A stretch of DNA of 64,000 nt from Bacteroidaceae bacterium. Its GTDB lineage: Bacteria; Bacteroidota; Bacteroidia; Bacteroidales; Bacteroidaceae. The stretch lies in NCBI GenBank assembly GCA_017427065.1, contig JAFRTL010000005.1, forward strand, positions 1-64,000, in the 5' to 3' direction. A model generated the notes under the pieces. The model was not told the DNA's origin and did no database searches. It saw only the letters and a list, made by a program, of their open reading frames with translations. The translations under genes were made by a program, and so were the position numbers. Shown here piece after piece: positions 44,101-53,500 of the stretch; position 1 is the first letter of the stretch; each line of letters starts with the position of its first letter.

Positions 44101-44393
44101 CCTCCGCCGCTGTGCTGGGTGCCGCTGCCCGTCTGCGTCCTATCCTCATGACGTCACTCGCCATGATCGTAGGTCTGCTCCCACTGATGTTTGCCTTCGG
44201 TGTAGGTGCCCATGGTAACCGTACACTTGGTACCTCTGCCATCGGCGGTATGCTCATTGGTATGATTCTGCAGATCTTCATCGTGCCTGCCCTCTTCGTG
44301 GTATTCCAGTACCTGCAGGAGAAGTTCACTCCGATGAAGTTTGCCGATGTGGACAATGCCGATGCTTTGCCAGAAATTGAACAATACACTTAA
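41181..44393 (+). CDS. RND multidrug efflux pump, inner-membrane subunit
   Basis: The 1070-residue AcrB/MexB-type pump exports amphiphilic compounds using the proton gradient. It begins FINRPVLSTVISILIVILGF. The proton relay is intact: the Asp pair in TM4 (LAIAIVVDDAIVVVEG) and the lysine in TM10 (LLAKNAILIVEFALDRR). Two large periplasmic loops and the GLxPxxLA-type start are as expected. Substrates cannot be read from the sequence. It is the second of three genes in the operon. Confidence 0.95.
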   Translation: MRLDTFINRPVLSTVISILIVILGFIGLTGLPIEQYPNIAPPTIMVYTTYPGANAQTVLNSVIAPLENQINGVEHMMYMNSSASNTGTASIQIYFEQGTDPDMAAVQVQNRVSMAQGLMPAEVTRVGIITMKRQSSMLLIFSLYDESDTYTTEFIENYAAINIIPEVQRTYGVGQAQVMGVDYSMRIWLKPDVMAQYGLMPTDISAALAEQNIEAAPGSLGVNANQTYQYTLRYKGRLQQPEEFEDIVLKSLPNGELLRISDVADVELGRMSYSFYNRVNGHKGVTCVAMQLPGSNATQAVNEIQAVLDRFSEDLPSGLKINVAQSVNEFLYASIYEVVKTLIEAFVLVFLVVYIFLQDMRSTLIPAIAIPVALIGTFFVLKLFGFSLNLLTLSALVLAIAIVVDDAIVVVEGVHAKLDQGYTDARMASIDAMKELGGAIVSITLVMMSVFIPVSFMGGTAGTFYQQFGLTMAIAIGFSAINALTLSPALCAVFLKPHKKEDEEKEPSRVEKFHRWFNRKYEKILEKYKEKVHYFIEHKVLSFVITGASILALIILMAITPTGMVPQEDTGTLMGSVTLPAGTSQERAIEIMERVDSLVAAEPAVASRTMVSGFSFIGGSGPSYGSFIIKLKDFDDRGLMQNSNVVFITLYMRAQKIIKEAQVLFFQPPMIPGYSISSDIQMYMQDKTGGTLDRFYEVVNEYNAALSQRPEINSATTSFDPNFPQYQIDIDAAACKRAGISPSTILTTLQGYYGGLYSSNFNRFGRMYRVMVQGDPYSTRNLETLNSIKVKSGAEMAPITQFMTLTKVYGPDVINRFNMFTAMTVMVSPATGYTSGQALQAIEEVARENLPTGFSYELGGMAREEAETSGNTTAMIFLLCFVFVYLLLSAQYESYILPLAVLLSVPFGLMGSFIFVNIMSAIGSTSILSLIMGSMSNDIYMQIALIMLMGLLAKNAILIVEFALDRRKMGMSLTSAAVLGAAARLRPILMTSLAMIVGLLPLMFAFGVGAHGNRTLGTSAIGGMLIGMILQIFIVPALFVVFQYLQEKFTPMKFADVDNADALPEIEQYT

Positions 44394-44403
44394 GAAAGGA
44401 GTC

Positions 44404-45792
44404 ATGACAATGAAAGCAAGAATAATCACCCTGATGTGTGCAGCTGCCCTCTTGAGCAGTTGCCACATCTATCAGAAATATGAACGCCCCGACGACCTCG
44501 TGACGCAGGGGCTCTATCGTGACCTCAGCGAAGACAGCTCTGTTGATGAGCTCAACTTCGGCGATGTGCCTTGGCGCCAGGTCTTCACAGACCCACAGCT
44601 GCAGGCCCTCATCGAAGAAGCCCTGCACAACAATGCCGACATCCGCAGCGCTGCCCTCACCGTGGAGCAGGCACAGGCACAGCTCACTGCTGCCCGCCTG
44701 GCTTACCTGCCTCTCTTCCAGCTCTCCCCACAGGGAACCCTCACCAAGGTGGAGGGTCGCGACTGGACCAAGGCTTGGAGTGCCAATCTCTCCGGACAGT
44801 GGCAGATCGATCTCTTTGCCTCCTTGCTCAACAGCAACCGCAATGCCAAGGTGACCTACCAGCAGAGCAAGTACTACCAGCAAGCCGTGCAGACGCAGAT
44901 CATCTCCAACGTAGCCAATCTCTACTACACCCTGCTGATGCTCGACCGTAACCTCGAGATCAGCACCGATATGAGCAAGCTGTTGGAGCGCACCACTGAG
45001 ACCATGCAAGAGATGACCAACCTCTCTTACGCCAATGCCGCCTCTGTGGAGCAGGCACGCGCAGGCTACATGCAGGTTGTGGCCTCCCTCAGCGACCTCA
45101 GGCAGAACATCCGCGAGATGGAGAACACTCTGTGCCTGCTGCTCAACAAGCCAGGACAGGCCATCCCACGCGGTCGTCTGGAAGACCAGCACATGCCTAC
45201 GCAGTTCAACACTGGCGTTTCCCTGCAGCTGCTGAGCAACCGTCCTGATGTGCAAGCCGCTGAAATGGCGTTGGCAGCCAACTACTACAACACCAATCAG
45301 GCACGTGCCGCCTTCTATCCGCAGGTCACCATCAACGGACAGGCAGGATGGACCAACAACCTCGGCGTGATCTCCAATCCCGCCCAGTTCCTGGCCTCCA
45401 TTGTAGGCTCCATCACCCAGCCACTGTTCTATCGTGGTCGCTTGGTAGCCGCCTTGAAGGCAGCCAAGGCCAACGAGGAGAAGTCTAAGCTGCAGTTCCA
45501 GACCGCCCTGCTCAACGCAGGCAATGAGGTGAGCAACGCCCTCTTCGAGTACGAGACCTGTCAAGAGAAGGCAGCCGCCCGTGAGATGCAAGTCACCTCT
45601 GCCCGCAATGCCTCCGAATATACCGCCGAGTTGTTCCAGCTTGGCACCGCCAGCTATCTGGAAGTGCTGAGCGCCCAGAACAGCTACCTCAGCGCCCAGC
45701 TGGCACAGGTGAGCGATACCTTCGAAGAGATGCAGGCAGTCATCAGCCTCTACAAAGCCCTGGGAGGCGGACGTGAGATTGAAAACCAATAA
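44404..45792 (+). CDS. Outer-membrane efflux channel lipoprotein, TolC/NodT family
   Basis: The third pump gene encodes the trimeric outer-membrane duct. The start at 44404 (MTMKARIITLMCAAALLSSC) gives a lipoprotein signal. Two related halves rich in Ala/Gln coiled coil follow, with ADIRSAALTVEQAQAQLTAA in the first, RPDVQAAEMALAANYYNTNQ in the second, and PLFYRGRLVAALKAAKA. The 462-residue length is normal. It begins 10 nt after the pump stop. A long open frame on the opposite strand is an artefact of codon use. Confidence 0.93.
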   Translation: MTMKARIITLMCAAALLSSCHIYQKYERPDDLVTQGLYRDLSEDSSVDELNFGDVPWRQVFTDPQLQALIEEALHNNADIRSAALTVEQAQAQLTAARLAYLPLFQLSPQGTLTKVEGRDWTKAWSANLSGQWQIDLFASLLNSNRNAKVTYQQSKYYQQAVQTQIISNVANLYYTLLMLDRNLEISTDMSKLLERTTETMQEMTNLSYANAASVEQARAGYMQVVASLSDLRQNIREMENTLCLLLNKPGQAIPRGRLEDQHMPTQFNTGVSLQLLSNRPDVQAAEMALAANYYNTNQARAAFYPQVTINGQAGWTNNLGVISNPAQFLASIVGSITQPLFYRGRLVAALKAAKANEEKSKLQFQTALLNAGNEVSNALFEYETCQEKAAAREMQVTSARNASEYTAELFQLGTASYLEVLSAQNSYLSAQLAQVSDTFEEMQAVISLYKALGGGREIENQ

Positions 45793-45793
45793 C

Positions 45794-45918
45794 CATTGAG
45801 CATTGAACATTGAACATTGAACATTGAGCATTACGGCTTCGCCGTTTCCATCCGGATGATTTCATACTGAATAGCTAATGTTCAATGTTCAATGTTCAAT
45901 GTTCAATGTTCAATAATA
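45794..45918. repeat. Two head-to-head heptamer arrays forming a 39-nt-armed hairpin
   Basis: The left array CATTGAA/CATTGAG (45794-45835) and right array AATGTTC (45877-45911) are near-perfect inverse copies. Over 39 nt there are only two differences, both G-U pairs in RNA. The loop contains a smaller ACGGC-TTC-GCCGT hairpin. It lies between the efflux operon and lpxA and could act as a terminator-like or RNA-processing structure. Confidence 0.75.
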
Positions 45919-45932
45919 AATAAATTACTATC

Positions 45933-46706
45933 ATGATTAGTCCATTAGCATACGTAGATCCAGCCGCAAAGATCGGCAAGGACGTGACCATAGAGCCCTT
46001 CGCATTTATCGAAGGCAATGTGGAGATAGGCGACGGCTGTACCATCAAGGCACACGCCAACATCCTGAAGGGAACCAAGATAGGTCAGCGCACGGTGATC
46101 TATCACAACGCTGTGATAGGTTCCATCCCTCAAGACCTGCACTATAAAGGCGAGGAAGCAGGTGTGATCATCGGCGACGACTGCGACATCCGCGAGAACG
46201 TAGTCATAGCCCGTGCCACCCATAAGGGCGATGCCACCACCATAGGCAACCACTGCTTCCTGATGGACGGCGTGCACCTCTGTCACGACGTGAAGCTCGA
46301 CGACTGGGTGCTCATAGGCATCAAGGCCACGCTGGCAGGTGGTGCGCATGTAGACAGCTACACCATCCTCAGCACCAATGCCCAGCTGCAGCAGAACGTG
46401 CATGTAGGCAGCTGGAGCTTCATCCAGTCGGGTTGCCGCGTGTCCAAGGACGTGCCTCCATACATCATCATGGCAGGCAACCCAGCCAAGTATCACGGTG
46501 TGAATGCCCAGATCCTGCGTCAGAACGACAAGCAGCCGCTCGACGACCGCACCATCCGTCACATCATGAACGCCTACTACCTCATCTACCAGACCAGCTA
46601 TAGCCTAGAAGATGCCACGGAGAAGATCATCGAGCAAGTACCTACAGGTCCGCAGATCGAGCATATCTTAGAGTTCGTTAAACATTCTAAGGGATTGACC
46701 AAGTAA
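45933..46706 (+). CDS. lpxA: LpxA-type acyl-ACP--UDP-N-acetylglucosamine O-acyltransferase
   Basis: LpxA starts lipid A synthesis by acylating UDP-GlcNAc. The 257-residue protein is a left-handed beta helix of hexapeptide repeats with a C-terminal helical part. The catalytic histidine region is conserved as FLMDGVHLCHDVKLDDW, and DVPPYIIMAGNPAKYHGVN and RHIMNAYYLIYQ follow the family pattern. It differs from enterobacterial LpxA around the TLAG loop (IKATLAGGAHVDSYTI). Because no other lipid A genes adjoin it, it could be a second, specialised copy. Confidence 0.85.
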   Translation: MISPLAYVDPAAKIGKDVTIEPFAFIEGNVEIGDGCTIKAHANILKGTKIGQRTVIYHNAVIGSIPQDLHYKGEEAGVIIGDDCDIRENVVIARATHKGDATTIGNHCFLMDGVHLCHDVKLDDWVLIGIKATLAGGAHVDSYTILSTNAQLQQNVHVGSWSFIQSGCRVSKDVPPYIIMAGNPAKYHGVNAQILRQNDKQPLDDRTIRHIMNAYYLIYQTSYSLEDATEKIIEQVPTGPQIEHILEFVKHSKGLTK

Positions 46707-46752
46707 AGTGAGGTAAGCTAAGCCGTAAAACCATTGGCCATAAGAAGCAAAT

Positions 46753-46784
46753 ATCCCCTCTGCGCTTCGCCGCGCAGAGGGGAT
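46753..46784. terminator. Strong hairpin after lpxA
   Basis: ATCCCCTCTGCGC pairs perfectly with GCGCAGAGGGGAT over 13 bp around a 6-nt loop. It sits between convergent genes lpxA and uxaA. The T run is weak on both strands, so it may be a bidirectional terminator or an mRNA-end protector. Confidence 0.65.
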
Positions 46785-46894
46785 TGCTATCTTTATACCC
46801 CATACTTCACGAAGTGGCGGTCGTAGCTTCCGAGAGTTGTTAGGCATCTGATGGAATCAATTTAACTCAGTTATAGGAACACGCTAATGATTTC
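46785..46894 (-). other. Short intergenic stretch with a coding-like tail
   Basis: On the minus strand a 22-codon open stretch ends at 46793 and reads LTTLGSYDRHFVKYGV at its end. It has no start codon and an in-frame stop precedes it. It may be a gene remnant or chance; nothing else is seen. Confidence 0.2.
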
Positions 46895-48406
46895 CTATAC
46901 AAATCGGCAGACGTGATCGACGGCAATGTCGGAGAATCCGAAGGCTTCGGCTTTGGTCAGGCGTCCGCTAGCTACTTCAGCTACGACGCTGACAAGCCCG
47001 CTGCCCATCTGGGGGATAGTCTTTTCTCCTCTCAACACGGCACTGAGATCTACGTCCATATTGTCCTCCATCATACGGAATGTGCGCTCGTTGGCTGTGA
47101 CCTTCAGCACGGGGGCGATGGCATTGCCTGTGGGTGTGCCGCGACCAGTGGTGAAGACGATGGCCTGACAACCTGAGGCGACCATGGAGGTGACAGAGGC
47201 AATGTCGAAACCTGCGGTATCCATCACTACGGCACCACGCTGTGATGGTCTGACGGCTTGCTGGAGCACTTCCTGAATGGGGCGCGTGCCTCCCTTGCGG
47301 ATACAGCCGAGGCTCTTCTCCTCGAGGGTGGAGAGACCGCCTGCCTTGTTGCCTGGGGTGGGCTGCCCTGCACGACAGTCTTGTCCGGCTGCAGTGAGGT
47401 GGGCTTCGTAGGCACGGCATACCTCGATGATCTGGTTGTGAATGGCTGGTGTCGCTGCGCGCTTGGCCAGTATATGTTCGCCGCCTATCCACTCTATCGA
47501 CTCGCTCATCACGGTGGTGGCACCCATATCTACCAGCAGGTCGCTCATTTCGCCCACGGAGGGGTTGCTGGCAATACCTGAGGTGGCATCGGAACCGCCG
47601 CACTCTATGCCGATATAGAGTTCTGAGGCATCGAAGCGCTCTTTCTGCTGCAAGCCTGCCTCCTGTGCCATGGCACGGGCAGCGCGGACGGCCTTCTCGA
47701 TGGTCTTCAGTGTGCCGCCTTCTTCCTGAATGCCGAAGGAGACAACGGGTTTCTTGGTCAGGTGGCTGATTTTTTCTTTCAGTTGTCGGTGGGGAACGGT
47801 CTCACAACCAAGGCCGATGATGACTACGCCATAGACGTTGGGATGACAGGCAAAGCCCGTCAGAATCTTCTGGCTCATATCGGTATTGGCCTGCACATCG
47901 GAACAGCCCGTATTGAAGACAATGTTTACCGCACCACGCACCTGACTGGCTACGATGCGGCAGCTCTCACTGGCACAGACGCAAGTAGGTAAAAGCAGGA
48001 TGTGGTTGCGGATGCCAGGACGGCCCTCGGGACGATGGTAACCCCAGAACTGGAAGGGTTTCAGTGTGGAGTTGCCTTCTGACTGCTGAGCACACATCTG
48101 CCAGTCGGCCCCTGCCAACTCGCTGTCGTAGTCGCGCAGCTCGCTTTTCAGATTCTGGTCGTTCACCCAACAGCCTTTGCCGACTGGCATCACCAAGCGA
48201 CCAAGGCTCTCGCCGTATTTGATCACGTCACTGCCCACGCCGAGGTCTTCAAGCGCTACCTTGTGGCAGTATGGGATATCTTCTTCGGCTCTCAGCACGA
48301 TAGTCTCACAGCCTTTCATAAAGCAGACGTCAGCGCCCTGGGCTATCTCGGTGACGGTGGTCACGACGTTGTCTGCGGGATTCATCAACAATGCATTTAC
48401 CTTCAT
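46895..48406 (-). CDS. UxaA/GarD-family sugar-acid dehydratase (altronate dehydratase type)
   Basis: The 503-residue protein has an N-terminal SAF domain (about 1-95, ending in GESLGRLVMPVGKGCWVND) and a large catalytic domain. The latter shows FWGYHRPEGRPGIRNHILLL, CASESCRIVASQV, FNTGCSDVQANTDMSQKIL, GLGCETV, and ECGGSDATSGIASNPSVGEM. Relatives dehydrate altronate, galactarate or sulfolactate; the UxaA role in hexuronate breakdown is the closest guess. No uxaB, uxaC or kdgK is nearby, so the substrate is open. The CBM9-like gene lies 21 nt upstream on the same strand. Confidence 0.82.
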   Translation of the reverse strand: MKVNALLMNPADNVVTTVTEIAQGADVCFMKGCETIVLRAEEDIPYCHKVALEDLGVGSDVIKYGESLGRLVMPVGKGCWVNDQNLKSELRDYDSELAGADWQMCAQQSEGNSTLKPFQFWGYHRPEGRPGIRNHILLLPTCVCASESCRIVASQVRGAVNIVFNTGCSDVQANTDMSQKILTGFACHPNVYGVVIIGLGCETVPHRQLKEKISHLTKKPVVSFGIQEEGGTLKTIEKAVRAARAMAQEAGLQQKERFDASELYIGIECGGSDATSGIASNPSVGEMSDLLVDMGATTVMSESIEWIGGEHILAKRAATPAIHNQIIEVCRAYEAHLTAAGQDCRAGQPTPGNKAGGLSTLEEKSLGCIRKGGTRPIQEVLQQAVRPSQRGAVVMDTAGFDIASVTSMVASGCQAIVFTTGRGTPTGNAIAPVLKVTANERTFRMMEDNMDVDLSAVLRGEKTIPQMGSGLVSVVAEVASGRLTKAEAFGFSDIAVDHVCRFV

Positions 48407-48427
48407 AGTATGGTTAAGTTTTTATTA

Positions 48428-49081
48428 TCATTCAAAACGGATCTTTCCGAAGAACCCAGGTTGGTGGAAGCTGGGGCTTGGGGTGTCTATGGCGTTCCAC
48501 GAAAGGAAATGGGGAACGGGCAGCAGGTCGCCGCACTTGTAGAAGTTGGCACGCATCTCACGACCACTCAGCGAGGTGAGGTGGTGTAGGAAGAAGCATT
48601 CTATAGGGATGACCAGCGAGAGCTGCCAGGGTCCGAGGGTTTCATCAGGACGAATGGGCTGATAACCCAATGAAGACCAGCGACGTATCTGTGGCATCTT
48701 CGACAAACTGAGATGGGGGCGCTCTGTGCCTAGGCGACCACCACCCAACAAGGCGGTGCCAATGCAATTGCACTCTAAATTATAATAGGTGTCGTCACCA
48801 TCGGGGGAGAGGAAGAACTCTACGCAGGAGTCTTCCCACACACGCCCATTGTCGTGCGTCTCTATGGCGCCAACGTGCGATTCATCGACCATCCAATGCA
48901 GAAAGATATGTCGATTATCATGAGCGATCTGGAACTGTACCTGTGGGGCATAAGAATAGGCTTCCCAATTCAGTACATCCACCTGATGTGTCTCTATGCC
49001 TTGCTCCTGGAACACGGCTGCTACCTGCGTGGCGAAGTGAATGTCTCCGCTAATGCGTCTGACTGTGAGTTGTTTCATCAT
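48428..49081 (-). CDS. CBM9-like carbohydrate-binding protein, no signal peptide
   Basis: The 217-residue protein resembles the family 9 carbohydrate-binding fold: VQFQIAHDNRHIFLHWMVDE, then RVWEDSCVEFFLSPDGDDTY, and a C-terminal SLVIPIECFF with ANFYKCGDLLPVPHFLSWN. There is no export signal, so it appears cytoplasmic, which is unusual for a carbohydrate-binding module. It is co-directional with the dehydratase gene and divergent from the oxidoreductase. A shared sugar substrate is an inference from position. Confidence 0.7.
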   Translation of the reverse strand: MMKQLTVRRISGDIHFATQVAAVFQEQGIETHQVDVLNWEAYSYAPQVQFQIAHDNRHIFLHWMVDESHVGAIETHDNGRVWEDSCVEFFLSPDGDDTYYNLECNCIGTALLGGGRLGTERPHLSLSKMPQIRRWSSLGYQPIRPDETLGPWQLSLVIPIECFFLHHLTSLSGREMRANFYKCGDLLPVPHFLSWNAIDTPSPSFHQPGFFGKIRFE

Positions 49082-49165
49082 CGAATTGTCTTATTTTTCA
49101 AGCCACTAAAATAGCATTTTTATAGATAAAAAACGAGAATCGTGTGATAAAAGACAAAAAAAGCG

Positions 49166-49173
49166 TATATTTG
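49166..49173 (+). promoter_or_regulatory. -7 element before the Gfo/Idh gene
   Basis: TATATTTG lies 42 nt before the ATG at 49216. No clear -33 TTG is visible. Confidence 0.5.
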
Positions 49174-49215
49174 GGCTGAAAAACAGATTATAAACCTTAA
49201 AAGAAATACTAAACT

Positions 49216-50463
49216 ATGAGCATCAGTAGAAGACATTTCCTGAAAAGCATAGGTAGTCTGGCACTATTTACCATTGTCCCAAGACCAGTGCTAGGCAACG
49301 GCTTCCTGGCGCCGAGCGACCAACTGACGAAGGGTATCATCGGCGTAGGTGGCATGGGACGCGGACATAAGGACTATGGAGGCACCCGACTGGTGGCTAT
49401 CTGTGACGTGGATCAGAAGCACCTGGAGGCTGGACGCGACCTGAGCACCGAGCGTATGGCGGAGTATCACGACTACCGCGACTTGATACATGACCCTAAC
49501 GTGGACATCGTACACATAGCTACACCACCGCACTGGCACGCACTGATGGCCATAGAGGCTGCAAAGGCGGGCAAGGACATCTGGTGTGAGAAGCCTATGA
49601 CACGCACCATAGGCGAGGGCAAGCGGGTGTGCGAGGCAGTGAAGCAGTACGGACGTATGTTCCGCATCAACACGTGGTTCCGCTTCACGGATCAGTTCTA
49701 CGGTCTGGGTACGCCTGTGAAACCGCTGAAGAAACTGGTACAGAGCGGACTGCTGGGTTGGCCGCTGAAGGTGACCATCTCAAAGCATACGGGCTTCGAC
49801 TGGAAATTCTACTGGGTAGGCAAGGAGGATCTGGAGCCTCAGCAGGTGCCTGCAGAGCTGGACTACAATATGTGGCTGGGACCTGCACCTTACAAGCCTT
49901 ACAACATACATCGCACGCACCAGACGTTCCGTGGCTACTGGGACTATGATGCCGGTGGTCTGGGCGACATGGGGCAGCACTACATCGACCCTGTGCAGTA
50001 TATCCTGGGCAAGGATAATGACAGTCCTGTGAAGGTGGAGATAGATGCTCCGCAGCAGCACTACGATGCCGTGGGTACGTGGCGCAGCATCACCTATACG
50101 TATGCAGATGGATGCCAGATCGTGCTGTGGGGTGGCGACTTCGGTGATCCGAACACGCCTTACATCGCTGGTCCTAACGGCAATGTGTATAAGAACTTCG
50201 TGTGCGACCTGCCTAACTGGGAGAAGAAGCTGGCCGACTTCCCTGATCCGCAACCTGAGGTGACGGACTTCATGGAGAGTGTGCGCACGCGCCAGCCTTT
50301 CGCACTGAATGAGACCAAGGCGTTCCGCAGCGCAACTATCGTGAACATGGGTGGCGTGGCTCTGCGCCTGCATCGCAACCTGAAATTCGATCCTGTGAAG
50401 CTGCAGTTTGTAAATGACGATGCGGCGAATGCACTGATTAATCAACCAGAAAGAGTATTTTAA
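49216..50463 (+). CDS. Tat-exported Gfo/Idh/MocA-family sugar oxidoreductase
   Basis: The start MSISRRHFLKSIGSLALF is a twin-arginine signal (SRRHFLK), meaning export in folded form with its cofactor. The NAD(P)-binding domain begins at about residue 38 (GIIGVGGMGRGHKDYGG), with AICDVDQKH and the family motif DIWCEKPMTRT. The C-terminal substrate domain has GGLGDMGQHYIDPVQYI. Family members oxidise or reduce sugars, and some retain a bound NAD and use redox steps to cleave glycosides (GH109 type). The next gene has two 3-keto-glycoside hydrolase domains, so this protein may make 3-keto glycosides in the periplasm. Confidence 0.85.
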   Translation: MSISRRHFLKSIGSLALFTIVPRPVLGNGFLAPSDQLTKGIIGVGGMGRGHKDYGGTRLVAICDVDQKHLEAGRDLSTERMAEYHDYRDLIHDPNVDIVHIATPPHWHALMAIEAAKAGKDIWCEKPMTRTIGEGKRVCEAVKQYGRMFRINTWFRFTDQFYGLGTPVKPLKKLVQSGLLGWPLKVTISKHTGFDWKFYWVGKEDLEPQQVPAELDYNMWLGPAPYKPYNIHRTHQTFRGYWDYDAGGLGDMGQHYIDPVQYILGKDNDSPVKVEIDAPQQHYDAVGTWRSITYTYADGCQIVLWGGDFGDPNTPYIAGPNGNVYKNFVCDLPNWEKKLADFPDPQPEVTDFMESVRTRQPFALNETKAFRSATIVNMGGVALRLHRNLKFDPVKLQFVNDDAANALINQPERVF

Positions 50464-50491
50464 ATTGAGTATTGAAAATTGAAAATTACCA
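50464..50491. repeat. ATTGAAA-type heptamers between the two 3-keto genes
   Basis: ATTGAGT, ATTGAAA, ATTGAAA and ATTACCA follow in one 7-bp phase between the oxidoreductase stop and the start of the next gene. Confidence 0.65.
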
Positions 50492-50510
50492 TGCGGGTGG
50501 TTTAACGATT

Positions 50511-53500
50511 ATGAAAAAGATAAGTACATTTATATTGACTTTGGTTTGCGCAGTGGCGCTGATGGCACAATCGCCTGCGAATCGTACGGTTTCTACGATT
50601 GTGGCGGATGTGTTGGCACAGATGCCTACGCAGAATCAGACAGAGTTTGACAAACAGATGGGCGACCTCAGTAGCACGGGTGCCGAGGGTGTGATGATGC
50701 TCGTAAGTCGACTGAATGCACCTGGACAGGGTAGCAACGCTGCGGTGGAATATGCACTGAGCGGACTGGCTGCTTATGTTTCGGCTCCCGACAAGGCGCA
50801 GGTACGTCAGGCCGTTAAGGAGGGTTTTCAGAGGGCTTTGGCTACTGCCAACGTGCCTGAGATTAAGGCTTTCATCAACCAACAGCTCTATTTCCTCGGT
50901 GAGAAGGTAGAGCAGACAGGACAGCCTACACCTCACCAGTCTGTCAATGCAGACGTGCGCAACCAGCGCATCCCTATCCTCGCAGCTGCCTTCCAAGCTA
51001 CCCCTGACAAGGCGCTGAAGATACTGGAGAAGGCGCTGAAGGACGGCGACAAGGAGTATCGTAACGCTGCCCTGCGCTTCGCATCCGACTATGCCGACAA
51101 CGAGATGTACACCAGACTCGTGAAGCGTCTGCCGAAAATGAAGCCTTACGTGAAGACGGACATACTGAACTGGCTGGGCTATGAAGCCCTGAGTTCTCCA
51201 GCGAAGAACAACCTTATCAAGAACCTACAGGTGAGCCTCGACGTGCCTGGCAAACAGGTGCTGCTGGATCAGTTGAAGAGCACCGATCCTGAAGTGAAGA
51301 CGGCGGCAGCTTGGGCACTCCAGAGAATAGGTGATACTTCTGTGATCAGCAGCTTGGCAGGATTGCTTCGCAGCGAGAATGCCGAGGAGGTGGCACTGGG
51401 ACAGCAGACATTGGCAGCCTTCGGTGGCAACATCACCGATGCCGTGTCACGCACCATCGCCCAGGGAAGCAATGCGGGCAAGATAGCAGGACTGCAGTTG
51501 CTCGCAGGCAGAAAGGCCAACTTAGGCTTGGGCACCGTGATACAGCAGACCAAGAGTGACAATGCCGACGTGCGCAAGGCGGCTTACACGGCACTGAAAG
51601 ATGTGGTGGAGGCACAGAACTTCACCAATATGTGCGGCATGCTGGAGGAGGCAGACGCTGCCTATGTGCCCGATATGCAACAAGCCGTGATAGCTACCAT
51701 CGCCACCCTGCCTGCATCGGAACAGGTACAGACAGTGACGCAGCGCATGAATCAAAGCGCGGGGAAGAGCTACCTTTATTATACGGTGCTGGCAACCACA
51801 GGCGATGCCAAGGCACTGGAAACCATCAAGAACAACCTGAACGCATCGAATGCTGCCGTGCGTGACGCGGCCTTTAATGCACTGCTGCAGTGGAAAGACC
51901 GCAGGGCCTGTGAAGAACTGCTGAATATCTGCCGAAACACTACCTCGAACGACCAGTTTGAAAAGGCATTGGCACGCTATGTGACCTTGGCATCGGATGC
52001 CACCATGACGGGCGAAAACCGCCTCATCATGCTGCGTGAAGCAATGGCAGTGGCCAAGACCGATGCACAGCGCAACAGCATCCTGGCACAGATAGAGAAG
52101 ACGGATACGTTCCAAGCCTTGATGTTCGCTGGTCAGTATTTGGACAACACGGCCTTGCAGCAGACAGCAGCGAGTGCGGTGATGAACATCGCCATCGGAC
52201 ATCCGGAATTCAATGGTACGAACGTGCGCAGCTTGTTGGAAAAGACGGCACGCGTGCTGAACAACAGCGATGCCGACTATCAGCGCCAGAACATCCGCAA
52301 GTTCTTGGAGGACAACCCTGCTGAAGAGGGCTTCGTGTCTATCTTCAACGGCAAGGACCTTACGGGTTGGAAGGGTTTGGTGCAGGATCCTATCAAGCGC
52401 AGCAAGATGACGGCTGCACAGCTGCAGCGTGAGCAGGTGAAAGCAGATGAGGTGATGCGTCAGAACTGGACCGTGGAGGATGGCAGTATCGCCTATGTGG
52501 GACATGGGTATGACAACCTCTGCACCGTGAAGCAGTATGGCGACTTCGAGATGTATGTGGACTGGATGCTGGATCCTGCTGGTCCTGAAGCCGATGCGGG
52601 CATCTACCTGCGTGGTGCACCTCAGGTACAGATCTGGGACACAGCCCGTGTGAACGTAGGTGCTGAAGTAGGCTCTGGCGGTCTGTATAACAACAAGATA
52701 CACCAAGACAAGCCGCTGAAAGTGGCGGACAATAAGTTGGGCGAGTGGAACTCGTTCTACATCAAGATGGTGGGCGACCGTGTGACGGTGCGCTTGAACG
52801 GCGAGTTGGTAGTGGACAACGTGATCATGGAGAACTACTGGGACCGTTCTCAACCTATCTTCCCTATCGAGCAACTGGAACTGCAGGCGCATGGCAGCAA
52901 GTGCTACTTCCGCAACATCTACGTGAAGGAGTTGAAGCGCCAGGAACCATTCAAGCTCTCTGCGCAGGAACAGAAAGAGGGTTTCAAGATCCTCTTCGAC
53001 GGTACCAACATGTACGAGTGGACAGGCAATCTAGTGGACTATAAGCTCAACGACGGTTGCATCGAGGTGAGTGCAGACACCCGCTTCGGAGGTAACCTCT
53101 ACACGGTGAATGAATATGCCAACTTCATCTACCGCTTCGACTTCCAGTTGACTCCTGGCGCCAACAATGGCGTGGGTATCCGCACCCCGATGGAGGGCGA
53201 TGCCGCCTATGTGGGCATGGAGATTCAGATACTGGACTGCGAGCACGAGATCTACAAGAACATCACACCGCTGCAGCACCACGGCTCTGTCTATGGCATC
53301 ATCCCTGCACGTGCCGACCATCATAGTGCCTTCCGTCCTGCAGGTGAATGGAACTCCGAGGAAATCATGGCAGATGGCGACCATATCCGCGTGACAGTGA
53401 ACGGACAGGTGATTCTGGACGGCAACATCCGTGAGGCAACGGTCAATGGTACTGCCGACGGTCATGAGCATCCGGGACTCTTCAACAAGAAGGGACACAT

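Noticed and set aside
44326-45831. A 501-codon open frame opposite the outer-membrane channel gene
   Set aside because: It mirrors a clear efflux channel gene. The open frame comes from codon bias, and its sequence (rich in Leu, His, Gly and Gln) has no family features.
45794-45918. CRISPR or VNTR-type coding repeat
   Set aside because: Units are 7 bp without spacers, and the two arrays are inverted relative to each other. It is simple repeat DNA outside genes.
51522-52892. A 456-codon open frame opposite the HEAT-DUF1080 gene
   Set aside because: It shadows a well-supported gene on the plus strand and has no signal, motif or promoter.
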